From Gnetum montanum (Eukaryota > Streptophyta > Gnetopsida > Gnetales > Gnetaceae): a DNA stretch of 60,000 nt. The DNA is taken from NCBI GenBank assembly GCA_015680685.1, contig MNCI01010517.1, positions 64,001 through 124,000 of the forward strand, written 5' to 3'. This document shows positions 21,836 through 33,074 of this stretch, piece by piece (position 1 is the stretch's first letter; each line of letters begins with the position of its first letter). A program made the position numbers and the translations under genes. Under the pieces are notes generated by a model. The model had not been told where the DNA came from and did no database searches. It saw nothing but the letters and a program-made list of their open reading frames with translations.

Positions 21836-21940
21836 TACACTCTAAGATTTATAGAAGTTTATAGCTTAGTGCTACCTAGTAGAATTGGACCTGTGACCTA
21901 GGGTTACCAGACCAAGATCTATACCACTAGGCTTGAGAGG
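21836..21940 (-). repeat. tRNA-derived SINE-like copy 3
   Basis: On the minus strand, A box AAGCCTAGTGGTA (21934-21922) and B-box-like GGTCCAATTCT (21891-21881). No A-rich tail is visible. Confidence 0.45.
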
Positions 21941-22289
21941 GAGACCTTGTTGAATAGGAGAGAAGCTACAACCAAGCCTATGAAGTCTTCCAAATCCATG
22001 TAAGTACTTTCCCTTTCAGGTTCCTTTCTAGATCTTGTTTGGATCTATTCATTAACCTTTGTTTTGACTTAGGATGTAGAGCCTGTTTAGGAGATCTTAG
22101 CTACACAAAGGATTTTAGATTTTGGATATTTTGGTTAATGCATAATTTAGTTTGATGATATGCATGTAGTGACATGGCTTGATGATACATATTTACGCAA
22201 TCTGGTTTAGATCTATGTTTTTGTTGTTCTATAAAGACTCACCATGTAATTTAATCAATTTGATTAAGTAGGCTTAGGATAGTAAGGAA
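21941..22289. other. Spacer
   Basis: AT-rich sequence between the SINE cluster and the long LTR; nothing recognised. Confidence 0.4.
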
Positions 22290-25131
22290 TTACTTAAACA
22301 AAAATATAACAATGTAGAAAATAAAATGTTGCCTAATAAAACTCAAATAGACACCAAGAAAATTAAGTAGGAGTAGACATTCAAGAAACTCACAAGCTCA
22401 TAGGGACAAGAAAATGCAACAAAAGTTAAAGTGTTGTTGAAATAGTGACAATAATCCCATGCATCCAAAACCTAACTTGTTCATTGCCAAAAAGTAGGCC
22501 AAACCTTATAGTCCAAGCCACAATTTAATAATATAGTGGTGTGAAAACAATAATTGAAAGTAAAGTGGTTCATAATAAAATAAAAACATAAAGTTGAACA
22601 TATGATCCAAGATAAGTACATAGAGAAAATATGAAGCTAAATATGCATTTACTTTTAAAAGAAATTGGGTTCTAATGTTACATAAATTGTTAATATTGAT
22701 AAATGCATATTGAATCACATAGTATAACCAAAGTTCAAATCAAAGTTGACTTGCACCTAAGATAAGAAAAAATACAATACAAATCTCTTAGACATTTCAA
22801 ATCCATAATCCTAGCTAAATATTACAACATAAAATAAACCATAAAATGGAAACATAATATCAAAGTATAAATCTCTAAAACATCAAATTAATCATCAAAT
22901 GCTTCCTCTAAGTGCTCTCCATCACTACAATCATAATCACTTCAAAATCATAGAAAAAATTAAGGGAATTAGTTCTAAGATTACGTAGGGAAAACAAACT
23001 AACAAAATACTCCCTTATGAGTTTTGTTTAAGGCATCAAGTAGTTAGATAGTCATACACATGAGATAGTTATTAAAAGATGTTAGCCAAACAAATACAAA
23101 CATAAAACAAAGAATAAATGATCATAACAATTAATATTATTTTTTCAAATACAAAACTAAAAAATCAATCACCATCCATAGCCCATAAAATGAATGAGAA
23201 AATAATTTTGCCAAATGACTAGTGAGTCTAGAACCCATATATCAATGATTGGTAATTTTGAAATGTTGCATATAAATGATTAGTGAATCTAAGGCCCACA
23301 TATAAATGATCAGTGAGTCTAAAACCCACATATAAATGATTGGTACATGCAAACCCATATTTTATCAAATGGTTGGCTAAACTGAAGCTAAAATCCAATG
23401 ATCAAACAAATCCAACAAACAAACAAATTCCTAGACCATGGGGAGACAACTTGACCATTGAACAAAATCAAAAGAGGTCAAAGACCAAATCCAAGCTTGT
23501 TAAATGAAATATTTCAATGTGCTAAAAGAAGTCAAAACTAAAATGTAGGTTTAGATGAATGTATGATAATTATCAAATATTATCAAAATGAAAATCCAAG
23601 ATTCCTAAGGTAATTCTAGGCTCTTATAGTTACTATTGTGTTTTCAATTGTTACTTCAAAACTTTAGGCATTTGATGACCCCTAAAAAGTATTTTTTTTG
23701 TCTATTTTAACAATTTTTCATTACCTAAATGCTGGGAATCACTAAACAAAAGTTGCTTGGTTTTCCATGTAGAATTTGAAAATGACAACATGTGTCCATC
23801 ATGACCTATGCTATGACCTCATGATAGAGTCACAACAAATTGGAAAGGTATTCTTAGTGTCCATGCTATGGAGATAAAAACATTTACCTTCTAGCCCATT
23901 AGCATTTAGAGTTGTTTCAAAAATAAAAAAACATAAAAATTAGCTTGAAACCACAGTTTTATTGCTGAAATCTCAGTAGAATTCATAACAAAGACAAAAT
24001 GTAGTCAAAACTAGTTAAAACATGGTCAAACTAAATTAAAACATTTACTAAAATTCCATGCATAATGTAAAATCTTAGAAATAGCCAAATCATGGAAATA
24101 ATATTAAGATAATTAGATATAAGAAATTAGGGAAATTAATTAATAGTTGCTAAACAACTAAAAAAAGGCCAAATGAATGCATACTATTCAAATTACAAAA
24201 ACCCATAGGAGTAAAATGCCAAATTACCCTACCTAAAATTGATAGTGCTACAAAAAGTTTCCTTACATGACTTTGATCTCATAACTTGTCTCTAAATCCT
24301 AGGTATAATCATAGATTAATGATGGAATCTAATCAATATTTGAAACAAGATCTAGAAATAATGACTTATTATAGGTCTTAGTTAATAACATAGATCTAGA
24401 TATAGCTTTCCTTCTAATCTCATAGAGTGTCTCTCTCTAGCTTCATCTCTTAGATTATTAGCAAGGGAAAGCAAAAGAATGCTTTCTCATGGAATAATGA
24501 TCACACTTATATTCTAGCAATGGTTTGGCAACATTAGGCAAAGGAGAGGTCTCATGGGAAAAACTAAATTAAAAAGAAATTCTAATTCTAAAAATATTTT
24601 TAAAACCTTTTTCTCACATAGGCTAGTATCTATCACTAGTTTAATGGACCTGTCCTATGAGAAAGTTAATAGTTATGTCTAACCTCAAGTTGATAACTAT
24701 GTGTAAGCCTAAACTAATAATGAGGTTTAAGATCAAAAGTATAGCTATTGGAAGGGCTAGTATGAGACCCACTAAAACATAAGCTAAAAACAAATTAAAA
24801 ATTAAAATAAAATAGAAAATAATAATTTCATCAAAAATGTAAATTATCCAAACAAAGTATATCAAACAAAAGGATTAGTGTGCATGTGCTGAAATTAAAG
24901 GAAAAATCTAAAAATAATAAAAAATGAAAAAATATTAAAATACTACCACATGGCATGACATTCAAAGTAAATAAAATTTAAAAAAACAAAAAGGAAATAA
25001 AATTTTCGGATGTAAAATTTTACGAAAACAAGGTCAGCCTAAGAAAAGGGATTAATAAATACAGACATTGGTTAGCAACAAGACATCAAGGTTTTAAATC
25101 GTAAACATACTAAGGGGTAAGGGGTGTTATA
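22290..25131 (-). repeat. Chromovirus-type long LTR or LTR plus leader (about 2.8 kb)
   Basis: On the minus strand it begins TATAACACCCC, a one-base change from the TGTAACACCCC start common in plant Del/Tekay-type chromovirus LTRs. It aligns by eye along its full length with the plus-strand copy at 54475-57320. Shared blocks include the CACCCC start, the GGTTTAGGC...GTTAGACATAG...CATAGGA segment (24620-24740), the TATATGGG repeat block, GATCTAGCTACTTGATGCC-like sequence near 23040 and a TTTTCTTGTCCCTATG block near 22420. The far end is not clear, so the lower limit is approximate. Confidence 0.6.
23212..23360 (-). repeat. Short tandem repeats inside the long LTR (about 38-bp unit)
   Basis: Units of the form CCCACATATAAATGATYAGT followed by GARTCTAAR recur about four times. 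The equivalent region of the plus-strand copy (56256-56400) carries the same units. Confidence 0.65.
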
Positions 25132-25319
25132 ATAATCTGGTCCCAGCCAAATGAGGTTAGCTAATAATTCCAATTAAGTTATTGCTACGAAATTTATGGT
25201 TCAATTCAACTAGTGTTTTGCATTGATTTTAAACTTTTTGGACCTAATTTCTTCTATGATATTTGATGTCTAGAAGGCAAAGATTTCTATGATAGCAACA
25301 TGGATCGCAAAGCACTTTT

Positions 25320-26070
25320 TGATGGTCATATAACCATTACAAATTTTCCCCTGCGATATCGCGTACACGATATCACTAGGCACCATCAAATCTATAAATA
25401 AGAAGCAACTCTCCCTTGTTTCTCATTCTAGGCCTAGACCGTAGCGAAACTCTAGCAGTTTTACCTCTCCAAAGATAGAATAATTTCCATGTGCCCGCAG
25501 TAGGAGCTCCAAAGTGAATGGATCTTTATTCGAGCAAATATTGTACTTGAACACAAGTTTGTGTGCGGAAATAAAGACGAACTTATTGTTATTTATTGTT
25601 TACCATTTAAATGCTTTTTTAGTTAATTAAATCTTTCTCAACTCTTCTCTCCTAGTTAAGTGCAATTTAGTACGACTACTTCAAGCACGTGCATTACGCT
25701 TGGTGATCCCAGCAACGATTAGCATTTGGTAACCAAGGTTGCATTGGTTCAGGGTGTGAACGGTAAGTGGGAATGGATACTGATGCTAGGTTAATTAAGG
25801 CTTAGTTAGTTAGTTAAAGTTAGTTAATTAGTCTCTTCACCCTTCACATCATTAGCATAGGAGATAAAACATAAAAGACAATAAAAATCACATACCTCAG
25901 ACTTACTTAACCATACAATTATGACAACTACAAGTCTAGGAAGACAACGAATGATTAACCTTAAGTGTTCCATAAGGTGTGTAGCCACTTAGTCTGTGAA
26001 GTTTGACTGGATCACGTGTGTAACACTTGTATTCATATGGTTGAGTGTAGGGGTACCTCGCCACTCATGA
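25320..26070 (+). repeat. 5' LTR with GATATC-type U3 (751 bp)
   Basis: It starts TGATGG and ends TCATGA, with the primer site directly after. U3 has a near-palindrome GATATCGCGTACACGATATC (25355-25374) just upstream of TATAAATA (25393-25400). The rest aligns with the LTR at 13218 and with element 1. Confidence 0.8.
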
Positions 26071-26088
26071 TTGGCACCATTGCCGGGA
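26071..26088 (+). other. Primer binding site, tRNA-Asp type
   Basis: TTGGCACCATTGCCGGGA differs from the tRNA-Asp complement TTGGCGCCGTTGCCGGGG by few bases, two of them G-to-A. It is the best-preserved primer site in the window. Confidence 0.85.
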
Positions 26089-26214
26089 CTAAGTGTTTGT
26101 GCGCTAAGTAAAACATAGGAAATCATCCACATCGTTGGGAGCTTAAATGAATGCTTAGGGTTAATTAAATAGAAAAATTATATAACGATTAATCAGCACA
26201 CGGAATAAGAAACA

Positions 26215-26346
26215 ATGTCTTCTTCTTTAAACAAAAGCACTTCACCACCTAGGGATCATACAAGAAACAGTTGGCAGTCTAAAACACATAACCAAAATCT
26301 ATCAATTCCTCAATTGTATCAAGTGGTATATACTAATCCCGATTAG
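26215..26346 (+). pseudogene. gag: Gag N-terminus, cut off at the N
   Basis: ATG at 26215 begins MSSSLNKSTSPPRDHTRNSW and ends QLYQVVYTNPD before a TAG that touches the N at 26347. It aligns with the gag start at 28681 (MASSYRDKSPPP, then FYVVYTHLDPYTPNF). Only the start of the protein is present. Confidence 0.6.
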
Positions 26347-26347
26347 N

Positions 26348-26853
26348 AAATAAAGACGAACTTATTGTTATTTATTGTTTACCATTTAAATGCTTTTTTA
26401 GTTAATTAAATCTTTCTCAACTCTTCTCTCCTAGTTAAGTGCAATTTAGTACGACTACTTCGAGCACGTGCATTACGCTTGGTGATCCCAGCAACGATTA
26501 GCATTTGGTAACCAAGGTTGCATTGGTTCAGGGTGTGAACGGTAAGTGAGAATGGATACTGATGCTAGGTTAATTAAGGCTTAGTTAGTTAGTTAAAGTT
26601 AGTTAATTAGTCTCTTCACCCTTCACATCATTAGCATAGGAGATAAAACATAAAAGACAATAAAAATCACATACCTCAGACTTACTTAACCATACAACCA
26701 TGACAAATACAAGTAAGTCTGGGAAGACAACGAATGATTAACCTTAAGTGTTCCATAAGGCATGTAGGCACTTAGTCTGCGGAGTTCGATCGGATCGTGC
26801 ATGTAACGCTCGTATTCATATGGTTGAGTGTAGGGGTACCTCACCACTCATCA
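26348..26853 (+). repeat. Partial second LTR copy
   Basis: It matches 25571-26070 almost base for base for the first 330 positions and then differs mainly by C/T and G/A changes, many at CG sites (for example TCGATCGGATCGTGC here against TTGACTGGATCACGT). It ends TCATCA. Confidence 0.85.
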
Positions 26854-27634
26854 GTTATGATGTTTAGTATGCATCGTATAGAAATGTTAGCATGGAGAAT
26901 AGTAAAGAAAAGGGTCATTTCAAGCATTATAATTTTGTGCATAAAGTTTTTATGTTAAAACCATAGTATTGACTTGTTAGTTTAGATGAGGATATGGAAG
27001 AAATCATAATTGAAATCTATTAGGGCTTGATCTTGCAATTTGAGGAATTTATCAACATCACTAGTTGTCTCGGATTCTTGTTTTGATAGGCTACCTTTCT
27101 TGGTAAACAATATGATCAAGTAGGTAGACCATTATTGGTAAAATTTTTGTTTAGATAAGTAAACCAATTTGGTAAAAAAAAAATGAAACTTATAACTCAT
27201 CAAACATTGAAATTGGATTTACAAGTTGGTTACATTTCCTTTCCACTTAGCGTTTGGATTTGATTTATTATTTGCTAATGTTTTCTATTTACTGAAACTA
27301 TTGTGGGCCATCCCATGGTGAACCATTAGAGAGCTTTGGTAAATATAGTATAAAGAGAGGATTGATTGATTTTAAAGAAATCATAAGGTGTTACAACATC
27401 CTTCGTTATTCACAATAGTGAAGTCCATGTCATGTTGGCCTTTAACTAATGCTGCATGAAGGAGGCATTAAGGCCCTTAGCTAAATGATAGAAATTAAGA
27501 AAGTATTTGGACAAACCTTGGTATTGGAGATAAGAAACTACAATTAATGTCTAGTTCATACATTTCAGTTTTGAAATTAGAACTAGATAAAAGCTTACTA
27601 TGCATAATGAGCAAACATCCTAACATTGGTACAT
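26854..27634. other. Spacer
   Basis: AT-rich DNA between two Athila-like insertions; no gene or named repeat recognised. Confidence 0.45.
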
Positions 27635-28533
27635 TGATAAATCATTGATTGGGTGCATCAATGGACTTGCATTGATGTAGCCTCGTCAACCTAGCCTCAC
27701 CAATGTAGCCTCATCGATGCATGAGAAGATGCATTGATTCAAATGTGTCAATGCAATGTCATGTCATGCCTATATAATTGTGCATACTCATCGCATTTAT
27801 GACATGTTATGTCATTAGAGTAACTAAGTTCTTGTAGTTTTCTTCCATCAGAGTTAGAATATTTTTTGAGTGCTCATAGTAAGGCTTTAAGGAAATTTAT
27901 GGATCCTTATTCAAGCATCATTGTACCTAGACACATTGATGTGATGCCAATAAAGACAAGATTCTTGGAACTCCTTGTAGTACTTATAATAGATTAATGA
28001 TTATTTTCATGTACTTTACTATTCATGCAATTTACATTCTTATCCTTAGTTAGTTAATTCATTTAAGAACCAATACATAAGTACAACCACTTTAAACATA
28101 CCATTTAACACTTGGTAATCCTAGCAATGGCTATTTAGTATGCCCAATGATAGACACTTGGTAACCCAATAGCATTAGGACAAGTTCAAGATGTGTACGA
28201 AAAGTGGACCTGAATGCTTATGTTAGGCTAGTTAGCTTAAAGGATCATTAGATAGTTAAGTAGTTCATTTCTAATTAATTATCTTTACTTCAATACTTAG
28301 ATTAAATAAATAAAAGCATAAAATATAAATAAATATCATATGCCTTGGCTTATACTTAACCATACAAATGAGCTTACACAACTGAGAGCCAAGCAAACAA
28401 TGATCATATTTTCCCACATCACATTCTTTATCTATCAGCACACTTAGTTGTTAAGTATGTGAAATTCAATCAAATCACAAGTGAACACTTGTGATTCATA
28501 TGATTGAGTAGAGGGACTACCTACTACTCATCA
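27635..28533 (+). repeat. 5' LTR of element A (899 bp)
   Basis: It starts TGATAAATCATTGATTGG and ends TCATCA before the primer site. U3 carries repeats built on GATGCAT/ATTGATG and CCTCRTC phrases (27650-27750). A TATA-like TATATAAT follows (27773). Confidence 0.8.
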
Positions 28534-28551
28534 TTAGCACCATTTCTAAGG
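28534..28551 (+). other. Degenerate primer binding site
   Basis: TTAGCACCATTTCTAAGG, the tRNA-Asp type with transitions and two other changes. It sits directly after the LTR end. Confidence 0.65.
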
Positions 28552-28680
28552 ACTTTAGTCTAGCTAAGTGTGGTAATTAGGAAAGATAGTAAATCCTACG
28601 AAGACGTTGTAAAAATCAGTAAACAAAAAATCATTACTAACATAAAAACAAAAGCACACTATTTTGAAACAAAGACTAAT

Positions 28681-30906
28681 ATGGCTTCTTCTTATAGGGA
28701 CAAATCTCCACCACCTATTAGAAGAACCAATAAGAGACAAGAAGTTCTTAAGATGCAAATGGCCTAACAATTCTATGTTGTCTACACCCATCTTGATCCT
28801 TACACTCCAAACTTCACCTTCATCCTACATTAAGATGAAAACCTACATTGGAGGGATATGGAGGAAAAAATTGTGTTTTCTCTCATACTGATTAATTCTT
28901 GCAATGTTGATGAACAATTTGATCTATTATGGCATTACTAAACTTAATTTAGATTATGAATTCCAAGATTCACATTACAGGGATCATCATTTCACTAATG
29001 CCCAATGGAGGATGGATCGACAAATGGAAGCACATTATGAGGCTTCAAAAGGTAAGAGGTTTCCTACCCAATTATTTTTTTAGCAACACAAAGAAGATGA
29101 GGGCTTATTTTCGGGAGCTTCACAATACACAAAATCTCCCCATTTTCTTGAAGGAAGAGATCCTTAACCAATGGTTGCAATCAACAATAAACAACCTTGG
29201 TGAGGGGAAGAATGGTTCTCAAGACTAGGGTGCATCAAAAGACGGTAGCCACAAATGATCACCCAAATGAAGGAATAATGACAAACACCAAGATAAAGAT
29301 AAACATAAGAAATGGGGTAGGGATTGAAGAAGAGAATTCTATAGGCATTGGTTTGTTGTTGATTCTCCTTCTTCTTCGTCCTCGTCATCATTCTCATTAT
29401 CTTCCTCCTCCAATTCTAATAGCAAAAGCAAAGGCTGAGATAATAGTAAGAACATCAAGAATTGGGATGATGATGAATGACACAATAGGGATGATCACAG
29501 ATCCTACTAAGATAATAGAGAGTAGGGGAAGGAACAATAGTAAGGGAAGGAGCCTCACAAAGAGAGAAGGCATAGTAGGATCCATCATAGATATCATGGC
29601 CATGATAGGGATCATTGGGATCGTTATGACTATGATGAGCCTTTGTTGGCTACAAGGAACATGTTGAACATTTTAGAGGCTATCAGGATCTCAACCAAAT
29701 ACTTAAAGGATAGCTAAATGAAAAGGTTGGTTATGAACAATATCCTCAAATTTGAGGGGGAATATAACTCAGATCTACAAAATCACTTACAAGCCTTTCA
29801 TGATGCTTGTGCTTTACAAAATATTGAGAATGAATGGCAAAGGCTAAAACTATTCTCCAACACACTCATAAAATAAGTTGAAAGCTAATATTGGTCCTTA
29901 AAACAAGAATATATTTGCCAGTGGAGTACAATGTTGGAGTTGTTCAATGATAAGTATCAAACATACACCAAATTGTCCAATTTGTGGAGGCAAATCCAAA
30001 GCTAGAAATAAGGTAATCATGAGTCCTTGGATGTAGCCCTTGGTAGGCACTACTCCCTATTGCACCGATGCCTAGGCCATACATACTCCCAATGGGATCA
30101 GCTACGCCATATCATAGATGATCTCAAAATTGAAATAAGGAGAACTCTTAGGGTCTATGCCCAAGGAAGGCTTTATAAGCTAAGGACACATTAGATCCAA
30201 AAGATCATAAATCAAGTGACCAGAGAGGAAGGAGAGATAAAGAAATAGGAAAGCATGGATGAATACAATAAAGGCCCCTCCATTCACAATAGGGAGGTTT
30301 GTTTCTATGATCATTAGGGGGAGGCACTACTTGATGAAGTGGTGTAGAGGAAAACCTTATTGATATAGAAATCTTTTATTGAAATATTAGTTAAGGTAGA
30401 CAAGATATGGAACTCCATGGATGAGAATTTCCAAACTAGTCTAAAGATTACAGAGGAATACAAAGATCAAAGAAGTAGTGATTATGAAAAAAAGGAAGAA
30501 AAAGGATGCTAAACAAAGATATCACAAAAATAAGAATAAAGTTGCAACAATAGAGGACATTACATATTCTGAAACTGATGATGATGGTTGTGACATTTGT
30601 CAATACGAACATCCTAAGGGATGCTATTCAGTATTGTCACACTTGCAAGAATCTAGAGTGTACACTTTAAATTCTAGATTGGCAAAACAACAAGCATGCA
30701 TGAGGTTGCCTTATTTGAAAGGAAACTATTGGCAATAGTTCCACCAACAAGCCTACTATCTAAGTGGAGCACCATCTCAACCTCAAGAGAAGCACCAATA
30801 ATGGAAACACTAACAGTCATGGGGGATGCCACCTTCAAGAAAATAGTACCCTTTTTTCCAACTAGATCCCTATGGTTACTATGTTTAGTAGCTGGTATCT
30901 CCATGT
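28681..30906 (+). pseudogene. gag: Athila-like gag of element A, decayed
   Basis: It starts at ATG 28681 (MASSYRDKSPPP). The N-terminal third, read through stops and shifts, has a Ser run (near 29370-29410) and a His/Asp/Arg-rich segment (HHRYHGHDRDHWDRYDYD near 29590) ending in DEPLLATRNMLNILEAIRI. The capsid core follows: LQNHLQAFHDACALQNIENE, MLELFNDKYQTYTKL, ESLDVALGRHYSLLHRC, RHIIDDLK and RRTLRVYAQGRL. A zinc-knuckle variant, CDICQYEHPKGC then SVLSHL, lies at 30590-30645. More than ten stops are present, many at expected Gln or Trp codons. The long open frame at 29197-29667 is out of register with this protein and is a shadow. Confidence 0.7.
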
Positions 30907-31404
30907 GACTCTTCTAGTAACACTTCTTTCCCACATCATTACTACCCTCCAGAGTACTACAAAGCATGTTCTCCAAGGGAAGAGTTTCCATTTCCCTTCT
31001 ATCCTCTTCAACAACCATCCAGTCCTGCACCACTACCAATAACACCTCTATAACTAACTCTATCTATGCACAGTGAAATTCTTGCCCATCCATAACAAAG
31101 AAATAACACAAGGGTGGTGAGTTTATAGCTAACTCCTTAGTTGAGTGGTCCTAAATCCAAGCCTTGTAAGAGGCCATTCTTTAGAACCAATAGCCCCACA
31201 AAGCCCTCTCAAACACTTGTGGCTATCAACCTTGCTACTTTAACCTTAGAAATCCATCTCAAGTAGCCTTCAAATAAAAATTCTCCCCAACTACATATTG
31301 TCATGTTGATCCACGTAGTCATGGATTGGATCAAGGCTAACCACATTCCTAGGAAGGGATCTGATCCTAGGAGTCCCCTCATTTACTTGTAGATCACCAG
31401 AAAT

Positions 31405-31773
31405 GAACCATGTAAGGCTCTTTTGGATTCAAGTTCTAGAGTTAAGTTACTTTCTCAGAAGATGTACAAGGCATGGAACTTGCCTCTAAAAAAGAGCAAC
31501 ATCAGGGTGGAGCTAGTAGACTAGTCCATCACTATTCCTTTGGGATTAGTGGAGGACATCATCACCACCGTTTGTGGATGGTCTTATTCTATTGATTTTC
31601 AGGTGATCCATGTGGAGAACTACAAGGATAACTTCCCTATTGTCATGGGGAGGGCATGGTTGAGCACCATTGATGCAAGAATGAGGATTAGAGGCCTTTC
31701 CTTTGAGATTTTTAATGAAAACAATTTTAAAAAAAAAAATAGAGAAGAAGAGAGTTACATGCATCATGTATAG
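31405..31773 (+). pseudogene. Retropepsin of element A
   Basis: The frame reads CKALLDSSSRVKLLSQKMYK, WNLPLKKSNIRVEL, a TAG, ITIPLGLVEDIITTV, then YSIDFQVIHVEN, FPIVMGRAWLSTIDARM, RIRGLSFEIFNEN. This is the Athila-type aspartic protease: an active-site D (the usual D-x-G-A is D-S-S-S here), GIVEDVLVKV, DFVVLEM and P-I-x-L-G-R-P-F-L-A-T. The final open part runs 31540-31773. Loss of the active-site Gly suggests it could not work even if repaired elsewhere. Confidence 0.65.
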
Positions 31774-32199
31774 TGAAACAGGGTGCTATTATGTGTAGAG
31801 ACTATGGACAATCAAAGGCACATCACTTCAAGCATGTAATCAGTGTGTAGAAACTACAAAATTTCAAAGGTGCTTGTATGCAATAGCCACTAAAAAAAGG
31901 GTACCCAGTCATTGATAATAGATGATGAAGTTATATCAACAACATGCATGGAACTAGCTGAGAGCCTTGCTAGCTCCTATATTTAAAGCATGAATAAATT
32001 GGAGAAACTCCATCATCAACTGTTTGATGCACAAAGTAAAATAGAATAGGGAAAGTTGGAGATTCCTAATACTTTCAAGCAAGAGTCCCTTAAGTTAAAG
32101 GCTTTACTGTTGGGCACGGAATATGCATTTCTCAACAATGGCAAGTGAGTGATTATCAATGCCACACTTGCTCCTGAATAGAAAAAGAAACTATTGGAA

Positions 32200-33074
32200 G
32201 TTATGAATAAATGGCCAACAACCTTTGCCTGGTCATATCATGAGCTAATAGAGATCGATCCTCCATCAAGCCAAAAAGGTAATTACAATGATGATTGAAC
32301 CAAAACTCAAGCAGATTATCAAGGAAGATATTGAACAACTCCTTAAAGTAGGGTTCATCTACCCAATTGTAGATAGCAAGTGGAATAGCCCACTTGTTAT
32401 TCTTTCAAAGAAGGAAGAAAAATGGAAAAGATGTATAAACTTTCAACTATTGAATATGGCAACTTATAAGAACCACTTTCCATTCCCATTTGTAGACCAA
32501 GTGTTGAACAACATTACAATGCAATTTTACTATAGCTTTTTGGATAGTTATAGTGGCTATAATGAAATCTAGATAGCACCAAAAGACCAAGCCAAGACTA
32601 CATTCATGAGTCCCTAGGGAACTTTTGCATACAGTAAGCTACCCTTTAGCTTATGTTGCTCTTGCCATGTTCCAATGGATAGTCCTAAGCATCTTTCAAC
32701 AATAAATTGGTAGCAAGGTAGAAGTCTTCATGAATGACTTCTCTACCTATGGGGCTACCTTTGAGCAAGCCTTAGACTCCATTGAGCAAGTTCTTCAATG
32801 ATGTGTTAAGATAAATTTAAGGCTTAATTGGTAGAAGATCCACTTGATGGTCCAAGAGGGCATTGTCTTAGGACATAGGATTTTAAGCAAAGGAATTGGG
32901 ATGTACCTAGAGAAAGTATGGATCATCCAAGAAATAACCAGGAAACTAGAAATAGTAAAAGATGTAAGGTCATTCCTTGGTCACATTGGTTACTATAGTT
33001 ACTTCTTTGAAAACTTCTCGAAGATTATCAAACCATTGGTGAAGCTTACAAAGAAGGATGCACCATTTTTCTAG
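32200..33074 (+). pseudogene. pol: Reverse transcriptase of element A
   Basis: Landmarks in order: KQIIKEDIEQLLKVGFIYPI, SKWNSPLVILSKKE, RCINFQLLNMATYKNHFPFP, FVDQVLNN, FYYSFLDSYSGYNEI, APKDQAKTTFMSP then TAG for Trp and GTFAY. A shift near 32645 follows, then VFMNDFSTYG (32724-32753) and later VRSFLGHIGYYSYFFENFSK (32970-33030). The catalytic MDDF is MNDF: codon 32733-32735 is AAT where GAT is expected. Stops lie at expected Gln (32570) and Trp (32617) codons. Inactive. Confidence 0.8.

Larger units (their letters stand above)
25320..26853 (+). mobile_element. Athila-like element collapsed to LTR, gag start, N, partial LTR
   Basis: A full LTR (25320-26070), a primer site (26071-26088) and the first 43 codons of gag (26215-26346) are followed by a single N at 26347 and then the last two-thirds of a second LTR (26348-26853), nearly identical to 25571-26070. 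No internal region lies between. The N marks a join, so either sequence is missing here or two copies were merged in assembly. The flanks (CTTTT and GTTAT) do not form a convincing target duplication. Confidence 0.7.

Noticed and set aside
24641-24865. 74-codon minus-strand hydrophobic frame (membrane-protein-like)
   Set aside because: It lies inside the long LTR. The counterpart in the copy at 54475-57320 does not keep the frame, so it is a compositional effect of AT-rich DNA.
29197-29667. Longest open frame in the window (156 codons, Ile/Met/Arg-rich)
   Set aside because: It overlaps the gag of element A in a different frame. The true frame there encodes the Ser-run and His/Asp/Arg-rich gag segment leading into the conserved LLATRN block, so this is a shadow.
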